Counted from the first letter of the stretch, positions 15,011-23,375 are shown. The stretch: 23,898 nucleotides of DNA from Magnetaquiglobus sp039908105 (GCA_039908105.1 JAMOBI010000026.1:1-23898); one strand, 5' to 3'. The notes: generated by a model from the letters alone, not told the origin. Made by a program: numbers and translations.

Positions 15011-16530
15011 GCGACACTCTCCACGGTAGCGGGTTTGGCGGTCTCATCCGCAGCTTTGGCGGCTGCCGCCTTCTTGCGGGCCTCAGCCGCAAGACGCATC
15101 TCTTCTTTCTTGCGCTCTTTTTCAGCCTTTTCCGCCTCAATGCGCGCCAGTTTGGCCTGACTGCGCTGTCGGGTCAGCATGACTTTCTCTTCTTCGCGTC
15201 GCTTGTTGCTGACGGCCATCTTGCCGTAACGGATGTAATGGACCAGAGGAATATTGGAAGGACAGACATAAGCGCAGCTGCCGCACTCGATGCAATCCTT
15301 GACGAACACCTCTGGCAACTCATCGATCAGATCGTTCTTGGCGCGCCAAATGATTTCACACGGGGTCAATTCGACCGGGCAGACCTGCAAACAGTTGCCG
15401 CAGTGGATGCAGGGCTGTTCGGGCTTATCAACGATCTCCTCGGCGGTCAGAGCCAACACCGCAGCCGTGGACTTGACCACCGGCGATTCGAGATCATGCA
15501 GCGCGGTGCCCATCATCGGGCCATTCATGACCATCTGTTTGACACCCGGTTTCAAGCCGCCACAGTGGTCGATCAGATCCTGGACCGTCGTACCAATCGG
15601 CACGTTCAGATTGGCCGGACGCTTGATGCCCCGTCCGGACATCGTGACGATGCGCCGGATCAGCGGGCGTCCGAAGAGCACCGCGTCGCGCACGGCAATC
15701 GAAGTGCCGACATTCTGCACGGTCGCGCCGGTATCGGTGGAACGGCCTCCAGAGGGCACCTGACGGTGCGTGATCGCCTCGATGAGCTGATTCTTCGCCC
15801 CTTGCGGGTACATCACCGGCAACACCTGGACGCGGAAATTCGGCAACCCCTGGATCGCCTTTTCCATGGCCTTGATCGCGCCCGGCTTGTTGGCCTCGAT
15901 GCAGATCAGACAACTGGATGCCTGAATGGCGCGCATCATCAATTGCGCCCCCTCGACGATCTCGATGGAACGTTCTTCCATCATGCGCGAATCGTTGGTG
16001 ATGTAGGGCTCGCACTCCACGCCATTGATGAGCATCACCTCCACCGGCTTGCCGCGTGGTGGCGTGAGCTTGATGTGCGTGGGATAGACCGCACCGCCCA
16101 GACCCACCACGCCGGCATCCCGCACCTTGTCGCGGATCGACTTGGAGTCGGCCTCGAAGGGGTTGTCGAGCCCCTTGAGAGAGGGATCCCATTCATCCAG
16201 ACCGTCCGGGACCAGCGTGACGCTCAAGTCGGGCAGGCACGAATAGTGACAGACGACATGTTCGGTGATCGCTTCGATGGTCCCGGAGGTCGGGGCGTGC
16301 ACGGGTGCCGAGACATTGGCGACCGAACGTCCGATCAGTTGTCCCTTGTAGACCCTGTCGCCCTGCGCGACGCACGGTTCGCAGGCGGTCCCGGAGTGTT
16401 GATGAAGCGGAATGAACAACCGCTTCGGCATCGGGATCTCTTCGATGGCGCAGTGCTTGGCGAGATGTTTATTCTCGGATGGATGCACTCCACCATGAAA
16501 CTTCTTCAAAGTGAGCTGTATGATTCCCAT
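15007..16530 (-). CDS. rnfC: Rnf electron transport complex subunit RnfC
   Basis: The peripheral NADH-oxidising subunit of Rnf, 507 residues from the preferred start. It has the FMN/NAD-binding GLGGAVYPTHIKL stretch and an SLBB-like region. Two 4Fe-4S ferredoxin motifs follow (CIHCGNCLQVCP and CIECGSCAYVCP). The last about 70 residues are a Lys/Glu/Ala-rich probable coiled coil, a tail commonly variable among RnfC proteins. The ATG at 16530 is chosen because GAGG sits 7 nt upstream and the protein then begins MGIIQLTLKKFHGGVHP, the usual RnfC N-terminus. A longer frame from 16617 would overlap rnfB. Confidence 0.95.
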   Translation of the reverse strand: MGIIQLTLKKFHGGVHPSENKHLAKHCAIEEIPMPKRLFIPLHQHSGTACEPCVAQGDRVYKGQLIGRSVANVSAPVHAPTSGTIEAITEHVVCHYSCLPDLSVTLVPDGLDEWDPSLKGLDNPFEADSKSIRDKVRDAGVVGLGGAVYPTHIKLTPPRGKPVEVMLINGVECEPYITNDSRMMEERSIEIVEGAQLMMRAIQASSCLICIEANKPGAIKAMEKAIQGLPNFRVQVLPVMYPQGAKNQLIEAITHRQVPSGGRSTDTGATVQNVGTSIAVRDAVLFGRPLIRRIVTMSGRGIKRPANLNVPIGTTVQDLIDHCGGLKPGVKQMVMNGPMMGTALHDLESPVVKSTAAVLALTAEEIVDKPEQPCIHCGNCLQVCPVELTPCEIIWRAKNDLIDELPEVFVKDCIECGSCAYVCPSNIPLVHYIRYGKMAVSNKRREEEKVMLTRQRSQAKLARIEAEKAEKERKKEEMRLAAEARKKAAAAKAADETAKPATVESVA

Positions 16531-16580
16531 GGTAACGCCTCGCTTGCCTTGAACGTTGCCGATCGGATGCGATTCCGGCA

Positions 16581-17117
16581 TCAATGGACCGCGTAAAAAC
16601 TGGTAGGTTTGACCCACTGCCAGTTGTGGATAGTGGTCGGGATCGGGACCATGTCGATGCAGTCGACCGGGCAGGGTTCAACGCAGGCTTCGCAATCGGT
16701 GCACATCTCGGTGATCACGGTGTGCGACTGTTTGTTGGCACCCACGATGGCATCCACCGGACAGGCTTTGATGCAGGCCGTGCAACCGATGCATTTATCC
16801 TCGTGGATGTAGGCGGTACGCGGTCCATGCTCTTCCATGGCCACGGCTTCCACCCCGAGGATGGCGGCGATGGCCTCCATGGATTTGATGCCGCCCGGGC
16901 TGCACAGGCCGATGGAGACCGGTTCCTCACCGGCCAGGGCTTCGGCATAAGCATGACATCCGGGAAAACCGCAGTTGCCACAGTTGGTGGACGGCAATGC
17001 GGCCTCCAGATTGGAAACCATGGGATCCACTTCAACATGGAATTTGATGGCCGCGTAACCAAGACCCAAACCCGCCACGAGGGCCATCCCTCCCATGCTC
17101 AATACCGCTTCGATCAT
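16581..17117 (-). CDS. rnfB: Rnf electron transport complex subunit RnfB
   Basis: A 178-residue iron-sulfur subunit that accepts electrons from ferredoxin. An N-terminal hydrophobic anchor (about 5-25) is followed by the four-Cys domain (CGNCGFPGC plus a later Cys in GLCSPGG). Two 4Fe-4S motifs come next (CIGCTACIKACP and CTDCEACVEPCP), giving three clusters. It sits between rnfA and rnfC. A TAGGAG ribosome site lies upstream of the ATG. This is the short RnfB form with two ferredoxin clusters, as in E. coli, not the longer multi-cluster form of some clostridia. Confidence 0.96.
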   Translation of the reverse strand: MIEAVLSMGGMALVAGLGLGYAAIKFHVEVDPMVSNLEAALPSTNCGNCGFPGCHAYAEALAGEEPVSIGLCSPGGIKSMEAIAAILGVEAVAMEEHGPRTAYIHEDKCIGCTACIKACPVDAIVGANKQSHTVITEMCTDCEACVEPCPVDCIDMVPIPTTIHNWQWVKPTSFYAVH

Positions 17118-17185
17118 GGCTTTCTCCTAACCCATTGAACTTTCATTCGCTTTTATCGTTGATTTACCGTAGGATGAGCAAGGGA

Positions 17186-17764
17186 TCACTTCACCATGCC
17201 CGCAAAGCCCATGAAGGCCAGTGACAAAAGCCCTGCATTGACCAGGGCGATCGGCGCTCCTTTGAACAGGGCCGGCACATCCGACAGATCGATTTTTTCC
17301 CGCATGCCGGCAAACAGCACCAGGATCAGGCCGAAACCGGTGGCTGCCCCGAAACCGTTGATGGTCGCCTGAAGAAAATTGAGCTCTTTTTGGATGTTGA
17401 TGATCGTCACGCCGAGCACCACGCAGTTGGTACTGATCAGCGGCAGGAAGATGCCGAGAGAGTCGTAGAGTGCCGGGCTGGTTTTGTGGACGATCATTTC
17501 GGTCAGTTGCACCAAAGCAGCGATGACCAGGATGAACGACAGGGTGCGCAGATAGTCGAGTCCCATGGGATCGAGCAGATAGCGCTGGGTCAGCCAGGTG
17601 ATGATCGACGAGAGGGTGATGACGAACACCACGGCATAGGCCATGCCGATGGAGGTCTCGACCTTCTTGGAGACCCCGAGAAATGGACAAATGCCTAAAA
17701 ATTTGCTTAAGACGAAATTGTTGACCAGGATCGTGCTGACCAGAATCATGATGTAATCCGTCAT
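17186..17764 (-). CDS. rnfA: Rnf electron transport complex subunit RnfA
   Basis: A 192-residue integral membrane protein homologous to NqrE, with about six helices. Typical stretches are VNNFVLSKFLGICPFLGVSK near the N-terminus and LPLISTNCVVLG in the middle, each with the conserved Cys of a half-helix. It pairs with RnfE in the membrane core. It is the first gene of the operon and is transcribed away from apbC. The ribosome site is weak (AAAGG about 10 nt upstream). A 68-nt gap separates it from rnfB. Confidence 0.96.
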   Translation of the reverse strand: MTDYIMILVSTILVNNFVLSKFLGICPFLGVSKKVETSIGMAYAVVFVITLSSIITWLTQRYLLDPMGLDYLRTLSFILVIAALVQLTEMIVHKTSPALYDSLGIFLPLISTNCVVLGVTIINIQKELNFLQATINGFGAATGFGLILVLFAGMREKIDLSDVPALFKGAPIALVNAGLLSLAFMGFAGMVK

Positions 17765-17850
17765 GGCGAACGCACCTTTAGTGAAAGTTGCATTTTTTGA
17801 CTCGGGTTCCGGCGCCCCTCAACGCCAAAAACCTATTTTAGGGGGGGCGA

Positions 17851-17883
17851 ATATTAGGTACTACTGATTTGCCTGCCAGGCAA
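17851..17883 (-). promoter_or_regulatory. Possible rnf operator with -10-like box
   Basis: A perfect odd-centred inverted repeat TTGCCTG-C-CAGGCAA lies at 17869-17883 in the rnfA/apbC divergent region. On the - strand, TAATAT (17856 down to 17851) follows it and could be a -10 box. No good -35 is present, which would suit an activator or repressor site at that position. Binding protein unknown. Confidence 0.35.
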
Positions 17884-17927
17884 TGGAAAAAATTCTTCTC
17901 TGACGCGATATTGCGTTGCACTATCGC

Positions 17928-17956
17928 TTGACGGGTCGGCGATTGCGGGGCAGAAT
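17928..17956 (+). promoter_or_regulatory. Candidate sigma70-type promoter of apbC
   Basis: TTGACG (17928-17933, 5 of 6 to -35), exactly 17 nt, then CAGAAT (17951-17956, 4 of 6 to -10). The expected start is near 17963, giving a leader of about 55 nt. A short inverted repeat, GCGATA (17905-17910) and TATCGC (17922-17927), abuts the -35 box. The apbC ribosome site is GGGAGG, 6 nt before the ATG. Confidence 0.5.
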
Positions 17957-18017
17957 GTAGTTTTTTTGTTTCGGTACAATATGTTACAAAACACGAATTA
18001 CGATCGGGAGGATCGGC

Positions 18018-19100
18018 ATGCCACAAGTCCAAGCAGAACAAATCCTGGATGCCTTGAAACAGGTCATGGATCCGGATTTGAAACGCAATATCGTCAGTCT
18101 GGGGTTCGTCAAAGAGATCGTCATCCAGGGGGGACGGGTCTCCTTCAAGGTGGAGTTGACCACGCCGGCATGTCCGGTCAAGGGATTGCTGCAAAAACAG
18201 GCGCACGATGTCGTGGCCGCCCTGCCTGGGGTGGAGTCGGTCGAGGTGACCATGACCGCTCAGGTGCGTCATGCCCGGGAAAAGGAGAATACCGATCTGA
18301 TCCCAGGTGTACGCAACGTGATTGCCGTGGCCTCCGGCAAGGGCGGGGTGGGCAAGTCCACCACGGCGGTCAATCTGGCATTGGCGTTGGCCTCCACCGG
18401 GGCCTCGGTGGGGATTCTCGATGCGGACATCTACGGCCCCAGCCTGCCGCGCATGCTCAATGTGAATGAAAAACCGGAGCCGATCGAAGGGCGCAAAATG
18501 GCGCCGTTGCGGGCTTACGGTCTGGCGGCGATGTCGATGGGCTTTTTCATGGACGAGGCGCAGCCGGTGGTATGGCGCGGCCCGATGGTGGGCATGGCGG
18601 TCGAGCAGATGTTGCGCGACGTCGAATGGGGAGAGCTGGATTATCTGGTGGTGGATTTACCGCCGGGCACCGGGGATGCGCAGTTGACCCTGGCCCAGAA
18701 GGTGCCGATCACCGGCGTGGTGATCGTCTCCACCCCTCAGGCGGTGGCATTGGCCGATGTGCGGCGGGGCGTCAACATGTTCTTGAAGGTCGATGTGCCG
18801 GTGCTCGGGGTGGTCGAGAACATGTCCTATTATCTCTGCCCGCAGTGCGGCCATCGTGCAGACATTTTCGATCACGGCGGTGCGCGTGCCGAGGCCGAGG
18901 CGATGGGCACCGAGTTTTTGGGCGATATTCCGCTCGATATCCTCATCCGCGAGAATATGGATGTCGGCAAGCCGGTCGTGATCGCCCATCCGGAGAGTCC
19001 GCAGGCCAGGCGTTATCAGGAAATTGCCGAGAAGATCGCCGCCCGGGTGGCCAGCATGGGTTTTGAGCAGAGCCGTTTTCCGAACATCGTGGTCGAGTAG
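18018..19100 (+). CDS. apbC: Mrp/ApbC-type iron-sulfur cluster carrier ATPase
   Basis: A 360-residue P-loop NTPase that binds and hands over 4Fe-4S clusters to target apoproteins in the cytoplasm. Residues about 5-85 form the MIP18/DUF59 domain, including the TTPACPVK stretch. The deviant Walker A is GKGGVGKST (107-115), followed by DADIYGPSLPRML. The dimer-bridging cluster ligands are the CPQC motif (C274 and C277). Length and order are standard for bacterial Mrp/ApbC. It is transcribed divergently from the Fe-S-rich rnf operon, so a role in supplying clusters to Rnf is plausible but inferred. The start is clear from the GGGAGG site. Confidence 0.96.
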   Translation: MPQVQAEQILDALKQVMDPDLKRNIVSLGFVKEIVIQGGRVSFKVELTTPACPVKGLLQKQAHDVVAALPGVESVEVTMTAQVRHAREKENTDLIPGVRNVIAVASGKGGVGKSTTAVNLALALASTGASVGILDADIYGPSLPRMLNVNEKPEPIEGRKMAPLRAYGLAAMSMGFFMDEAQPVVWRGPMVGMAVEQMLRDVEWGELDYLVVDLPPGTGDAQLTLAQKVPITGVVIVSTPQAVALADVRRGVNMFLKVDVPVLGVVENMSYYLCPQCGHRADIFDHGGARAEAEAMGTEFLGDIPLDILIRENMDVGKPVVIAHPESPQARRYQEIAEKIAARVASMGFEQSRFPNIVVE

Positions 19101-19113
19101 CAAGGATTTCACC

Positions 19114-19191
19114 ATGTCACCATGTCCGGGGGCCGGGTCTTTTACCGGTCCCAGGACCCCTGCCATAACCTCCAGAGCCACTGTTACGTGA
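19114..19191 (+). other. Possible 25-codon leader ORF before the helicase
   Basis: ATG at 19114 has AAGGA 7 nt upstream, a better site than the annotated helicase ATG has. The frame runs 25 codons and stops at TGA 19189-19191. That stop overlaps a GTG (19188-19190) in the helicase frame, a GTGA junction like the ATGA junctions elsewhere in the window. It could be a coupling leader or chance; the peptide is not recognised. Confidence 0.25.
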
Positions 19192-21317
19192 CCGAAAACT
19201 CCCATCCGCACCCCACTCCACACCCGCATCCAGCGCCCGAGACGGAGTCTCCTCCCGAAACCCCGTATGACTCCGTTTCCGCCTGGGTCACCGCCTGGCG
19301 CGCCCTGCTCGGACGACTGACGGAGTGGCGCGCCGAACTGGCGCACAAGCCCCCCCTGCAGGCCGAAGAGCAGCTGCGCGAACTGCTCGACACCCGTCTG
19401 GATCTGCTCGATGCCCGGCGCGAAGTACGCCGTCAGGCGCAGTCCGAGGGTCGCACGATCCCCACACCCGATGTCACGCCGTGGCGGTCGGCGCTCAACG
19501 CCTACCGCTGGCACCGCTTCGAGTCACTGGTCAACGAAGCGGGCGAAGAGATCAACAACGAAACCCGCTCGCTCGACCGGCAACTCATCCACGAAGAGAG
19601 CAAGGATCCGCAAGCGCTGTTTCTGGTGCCCTATTGGCACTACTTCGGCAAGTTGAACAAGGCGCTCGATCAACTGCGCCTGCAACGCGAAACCACTGCC
19701 ATCACCCGCATCCACGAGTTTCATGCCCTCTTTCCGGCCCGTGAGCAGTTCCGCCGGGTGACGATGTATCTGGGACCGACCAACTCCGGCAAGACCTTTC
19801 AGGCGTTGCAGCGGTTGATGGCCGCAGAAAATGGCATTTATCTGGCCCCGTTGCGTCTGCTGGCCCTGGAAGTGGCCGAAACGCTCAACGAGTGGGGCGT
19901 ACCCTGCAACATGATCACCGGCGAGGAACGGGTGCTGGTCGAGGGGGCACGACACACCGCCTGCACCATCGAAATGCTTCCGTTGGCCAAACGATTCGAT
20001 GTCTGCGTGATCGATGAGGCGCAGATGCTGGGCGATGCCGATCGCGGCTGGGCCTGGACCCAGGCGATCCTGGGTGCGCGCAGCGAGGAGCTGTTGATCA
20101 TCGGTGCGCCGGAGGCCAGGCCCGCGATCGAAAAGCTGCTCACCCTGACCGGCGACCCCTTCGAGGTCGAGTATCTGGAACGACTCGCGCCATTGCAGCT
20201 GATGCAAAAACCGGTCAAGAATCTGCGCGATCTGGAGCCCGGCACGGCGATCATCGTCTTTTCGCGGTCAGCGGTGTTGGGACTGAAAGCCGAGATCGAA
20301 CAGCGCACCGGTCAGCCGACTGCCGTGCTCTATGGCGCCCTGCCGCCCGAAGTGCGCCGCATCCAGGCCCATCGATTCGCCAGCGGTGAGGCATCGCTGT
20401 TGGTGGCCACCGATGCCATCGGCATGGGGTTGAATCTGCCGATCCGCACGATTCTCTTTGCCCAGGATGCCAAATTCATCGATCGGGTGGAGGTTCCGTT
20501 AACCCCCATGGAGGTGCGACAGATCGCCGGGCGCGCCGGACGGTTTGGCAAGAACGAAATCGGCTTCATCGGCACCTATCTGATTCCGATGAGCCGTATC
20601 GCCGCCGGTTTTCGCACCGAGCCGCACCCGGTACGACGCGCCCATCTGGCCCCGAACCTCGACCACCTGTTGGCCATCGCTTCGCTGCGCGAGGAGCGCA
20701 ATCCGGTGTTGGCACGACTTTTCTCGATCTTCAGCCAAACGGTGAAACCCGATCCCACGGTCTATGAGATGGCCGATCTGGAGGATCAAATCGTCCTGGC
20801 GCGCATCGCCGATCGTCACAAGACACTCGATCTGGCAACGCGCTTCACCTTGTCGGCAGCACCGGTGCCATTGCGCGAGGCGATGGCGGTATCCGCCTTC
20901 GAGGACATGACAACGGCGGTGGCGCGCGACAAGGTGTTGCCGCTCTCAAAGGTGCTGCCCGAGGAGCATGGCGGACGCGGCGGACGTTTGGCTTTTCTGG
21001 AAGCCTCGATGCGCATCGTCAGCCTTTATTGTTGGCTTCATTTCCGTTTTCCGAACCATTTCCCGGACCTGGAGCTGGCCGAGACCCGTCGGCGTGAGAT
21101 CAACCGCGAGATTGGCACCTTGTTGAAGCGGGAGCGCAAACTGGAGCGTCACTGTTCGATCTGTGCCGATCCCCTGCCCCCGCGTCACCCCCATCCGGTG
21201 TGTGACAGTTGCTGGAATGCAAGGCGGGAAACGGTGTCGCGTGGGCCGCGCGTGCGACGTGGGCCGCCTTTCCGACATGTGGGGCCGCGTGTTGGGAGTG
21301 GGCGTTCAGGGGCTTGA
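19122..21317 (+). CDS. SUV3-family ATP-dependent RNA helicase
   Basis: A 731-residue superfamily 2 helicase of the SUV3 type, which unwinds RNA or RNA/DNA and in mitochondria works with RNA decay enzymes. Motif I is GPTNSGKT (218-225), motif II is DEAQ (298-301), motif V region is ATDAIGMGLNLP, and motif VI is QIAGRAGR (467-474). The about 200 residues before motif I are helical and charged. The C-terminus carries a CxxC-x12-CxxC zinc-finger-like motif (C678, C681, C694, C697) and a basic Arg/Gly tail. The start is uncertain. ATG 19122 has its AAGGA too far away (15 nt). GTG 19188 would start just before a His/Pro-rich stretch and overlaps the stop of a 25-codon ORF that does have a well-spaced AAGGA (ATG 19114). 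It probably follows apbC in one transcript. Confidence 0.9.
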   Translation: MSGGRVFYRSQDPCHNLQSHCYVTENSHPHPTPHPHPAPETESPPETPYDSVSAWVTAWRALLGRLTEWRAELAHKPPLQAEEQLRELLDTRLDLLDARREVRRQAQSEGRTIPTPDVTPWRSALNAYRWHRFESLVNEAGEEINNETRSLDRQLIHEESKDPQALFLVPYWHYFGKLNKALDQLRLQRETTAITRIHEFHALFPAREQFRRVTMYLGPTNSGKTFQALQRLMAAENGIYLAPLRLLALEVAETLNEWGVPCNMITGEERVLVEGARHTACTIEMLPLAKRFDVCVIDEAQMLGDADRGWAWTQAILGARSEELLIIGAPEARPAIEKLLTLTGDPFEVEYLERLAPLQLMQKPVKNLRDLEPGTAIIVFSRSAVLGLKAEIEQRTGQPTAVLYGALPPEVRRIQAHRFASGEASLLVATDAIGMGLNLPIRTILFAQDAKFIDRVEVPLTPMEVRQIAGRAGRFGKNEIGFIGTYLIPMSRIAAGFRTEPHPVRRAHLAPNLDHLLAIASLREERNPVLARLFSIFSQTVKPDPTVYEMADLEDQIVLARIADRHKTLDLATRFTLSAAPVPLREAMAVSAFEDMTTAVARDKVLPLSKVLPEEHGGRGGRLAFLEASMRIVSLYCWLHFRFPNHFPDLELAETRRREINREIGTLLKRERKLERHCSICADPLPPRHPHPVCDSCWNARRETVSRGPRVRRGPPFRHVGPRVGSGRSGA

Positions 21318-21320
21318 TGG

Positions 21321-21501
21321 CCGCGTTTCCATGATGGAAAGAGCGGCTCCCGCGAAGGCGGCGCGCGACGCATTTTTCGCAAAAAACGCTTTTTTTGAAG
21401 AGCGCGCTCAAGTCAAAAGCAAAACCCTGGGAGAGGAATCTCCCAGACCCTCTCTTTATTTTTAACAGTAAAAACTATATGTTTCGAGCCGGGTGCGGTT
21501 T
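21321..21501 (-). repeat. Dispersed hairpin repeat, copy 3 (inverted)
   Basis: The reverse complement matches copy 1 from its left flank (226-300) through the GAGCGCGCTCTTC box to the GCGAAAAATGC arm. Its outer end is a different hairpin (21321-21346, arms TTTCCAT and ATGGAAA extended by CCGC/GCGG with small bulges). The helicase stop lies 4 nt upstream, so this stem may end that transcript, though no T-run follows it directly. Confidence 0.65.
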
Positions 21502-21504
21502 GGC

Positions 21505-21605
21505 GTGTTCTTCAGCAAAAAAACATTTTTCGCGTTTTTTTTTGCGAGAAATGGGCTGCGCGCGGCTTTCGCGCACTTCGTGACGGATTCCTCCCAACAC
21601 AGCCT
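21505..21605 (+). repeat. Dispersed hairpin repeat, copy 4 (partial)
   Basis: A diverged copy in + orientation. It has the GTTCTTCAGC box, CATTTTTCGCG, a run of T, GCGAGAAATGGGCTGCGCGCGG and a decayed tail. The terminal 15-bp stem of copies 1 and 2 is missing. It lies back to back with copy 3. The remaining 21606-21731 leader of the GAPDH gene shows no gene. Confidence 0.5.
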
Positions 21606-21731
21606 TGAGAGGTCAACGATCTGCCAAGAGACTTGAAATCGGAGTCGCTCCTCTGGCAAGATGTTCGTTTGACGCGTGGTTCAACCCCACAACGGCCTCA
21701 ACAGCCCACTTCCTTCGTTCAAGGAATTGTC

Positions 21732-22733
21732 ATGAGTATCCGCATAGGCATCAACGGTTTTGGCCGCATCGGACGTGCCATTTTTCGAGCCTCATTGAGT
21801 GACCCACTCTATCAGGATCTGCACATCGTGGCGATCAACGATCTCTCCGCCCCGGAGATCCTGACCCATCTGTTCCGCTTCGACTCCTTTATCGGCCCCT
21901 GGAAAGGGGAGAGTTGCCTCCAGGGCAACGTGTTGGCCCTGGCCAATCGAAGTTGTCATTTTCTCTCCGAGCCTCAACCGGGTGCGATTCCCTGGCATCG
22001 GCACGAGGTGGACGTGGTGATCGAGTCCACCGGGCGCTTCGCCAATCTGAACGATGCCTCGTCCCATCTGAGGGGGGGTGCCCGCCGGGTGGTGATCTCT
22101 GCGCCGGCCAAGGGGGAGGCCAAAACCCTGGTGATGGGTATCAACGAACACGAATACGATCCGGATCGCGACCGCGTGGTTTCCAACGCCTCGTGCACCA
22201 CCCACTGCCTGGCCCATCCGGCGCGGGTGATCCTCGACCATTTCGGCATCCGGCGCGGTCTGTTGACCACCATCCACTCCTATACCGCCGATCAACGCCT
22301 GCTCGACGCCCCGCACAACGATCTACGCCGCGCCCGTTCCGCCGCCACTTCCATCATCCCGACCACCACCGGGGCCGCAGCAGCCATCGGGCTGGTGATC
22401 CCCGAGCTTGCCGGTTGCTTTGATGGCATGTCGGTTCGCGTGCCGGTTGCCAACGTCTCGTTGGTGGACATGGTGCTGGAGGTGGAAAAAAGCACCACCA
22501 CCGATGCACTCAACGAGGTGTTGCAGGCTGCACAGACCCGCTACATGGGTTTTTCGAATCTCCCGTTGGTCTCTTCGGACTACCGCGAGGAGTCCCGTTC
22601 CGGCGTAGTGGACGGACTCTCCACCCGTGTGATCGACACAACCGTCAAGGTGTTAACCTGGTACAACAACGAATGGGCCTATGCCCACCGCGTACTTGAT
22701 CTGATTCTCCACATGCACTCCATGGAAATCTGA
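21732..22733 (+). CDS. gap: Type I glyceraldehyde-3-phosphate dehydrogenase
   Basis: A 333-residue NAD-dependent GAPDH, which oxidises glyceraldehyde-3-phosphate to 1,3-bisphosphoglycerate in glycolysis and runs in reverse in carbon fixation. The NAD-binding N-terminus is INGFGRIGRAIFRASL. Catalytic C155 lies in NASCTTHCLAH and general base H182 in TTIHSYT. The phosphate-site stretch is SIIPTTTGAAAA. The C-terminal WYNNEWAYAHRVLDL matches the family. Two conserved places differ: the usual CTTNCLAP reads CTTHCLAH (H158 and H161), and TGAAK reads TGAAA. It may be a second, specialised isozyme. The start at 21732 is set by AAGGA 7 nt upstream and by the family N-terminus; a frame reaching 21633 enters the repeat leader. 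It is isolated from other glycolytic or Calvin-cycle genes here. Confidence 0.93.
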   Translation: MSIRIGINGFGRIGRAIFRASLSDPLYQDLHIVAINDLSAPEILTHLFRFDSFIGPWKGESCLQGNVLALANRSCHFLSEPQPGAIPWHRHEVDVVIESTGRFANLNDASSHLRGGARRVVISAPAKGEAKTLVMGINEHEYDPDRDRVVSNASCTTHCLAHPARVILDHFGIRRGLLTTIHSYTADQRLLDAPHNDLRRARSAATSIIPTTTGAAAAIGLVIPELAGCFDGMSVRVPVANVSLVDMVLEVEKSTTTDALNEVLQAAQTRYMGFSNLPLVSSDYREESRSGVVDGLSTRVIDTTVKVLTWYNNEWAYAHRVLDLILHMHSMEI

Positions 22734-22745
22734 CCAATCAATTGA

Positions 22746-22880
22746 CTATTTATACCCTACCGAGTGGAAATCAAACAAAACCACTCGTTCGGTCGGCGGA
22801 TCGCCGCACTGAAACCACATGTACGACCTGCTGCCGACACTCTTGTCCGGTTCCGAGAGCACCTGAACCGTGGTCTCATC
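22746..22880 (-). pseudogene. tnpC: IS66 transposase tnpC fragment
   Basis: 45 codons starting DETTVQVLSEPDK and continuing SYMWFQCG then VVLFDFHSVGY match the region of TnpC around the first catalytic Asp, typically DETxVQVLxEPGR followed by SYMWVxRGG and VVLFDY. It ends at a TAG at 22746. The preceding and following parts of the transposase are absent. Confidence 0.7.
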
Positions 22881-22935
22881 CATCCGGATGCACGCACAGA
22901 CAGACCTCCGACAGGTCGTTGGCCGGGAGCATCAT
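22876..22935 (-). pseudogene. tnpB: Truncated IS66 tnpB start
   Basis: ATG at 22935 overlaps the tnpA stop. The peptide MMLPANDLSEVCLCVHPDG resembles a TnpB N-terminus (xLPANxxxVxLxxxxxDMRKG) and then hits a stop exactly where tnpC sequence begins in another frame. About 100 codons of tnpB are missing. Confidence 0.6.
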
Positions 22936-23375
22936 CGGGGGAGATTCCCTGCCTTGACCGGAAACGCTCCGGCGACTTGCAACAAATGTCCGATCAAACC
23001 GGTTGATCCTGTGCCGTTCAACTCCAGCGCCGCACCATTGGGTAGCCGGATGTGGCAACTGCTCATCACATCCTGCACCGCATCGGACCTCCGGGTGCTC
23101 TCGCCAGTCCATACCTCCATGCAACCCGACAACGATTCCTCTTCCAGCACCGCTGAAGACGGCAAAACCTCCAGACGCTGAAACATCGGTACTGCAACCC
23201 GCAGCGGCAGATCCCCACTTGACATCAACTTCTTTCGCCAGCGGTAAAAATTCTGCTCACTGAGCCCGTGCTCTCGCAGGTATGCCGCAATCCCGCTGCC
23301 AGTCTGAGCGCACGCCACAATGTGGCCCAACCAAAACGCCTGCCCGTGACGGTTCCTCCTTGCTCTCGCTTCCAT
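22932..23375 (-). CDS. tnpA: IS66 accessory protein TnpA
   Basis: A 147-residue product of the first IS66 gene. The N-terminal helix-turn-helix region reads FWLGHIVAC, then SGIAAYLREHGLSEQNFYRW, the classic TnpA pattern. The rest is variable. The ATG at 23375 is preferred because GGGAGA lies just upstream; an in-frame ATG at 23423 gives 163 residues. The stop overlaps the tnpB ATG, as usual in IS66. It is the only intact gene of the element and probably has no function without TnpB and TnpC. Confidence 0.8.
   Translation of the reverse strand: MEARARRNRHGQAFWLGHIVACAQTGSGIAAYLREHGLSEQNFYRWRKKLMSSGDLPLRVAVPMFQRLEVLPSSAVLEEESLSGCMEVWTGESTRRSDAVQDVMSSCHIRLPNGAALELNGTGSTGLIGHLLQVAGAFPVKAGNLPR

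Noticed and set aside
16531..16617. Longer rnfC start at 16617
   Set aside because: It would overlap rnfB by 37 nt, lacks a ribosome site and adds residues absent from RnfC proteins.
21633..21731. Longer GAPDH start at 21633
   Set aside because: The extra 33 residues precede the conserved NAD-binding first strand, and AAGGA supports 21732.
22761..22787. Stem CGAGTGG / CCACTCG as the GAPDH terminator
   Set aside because: Seven pairs with a 13-nt loop and no T-run, and it lies within the tnpC fragment.
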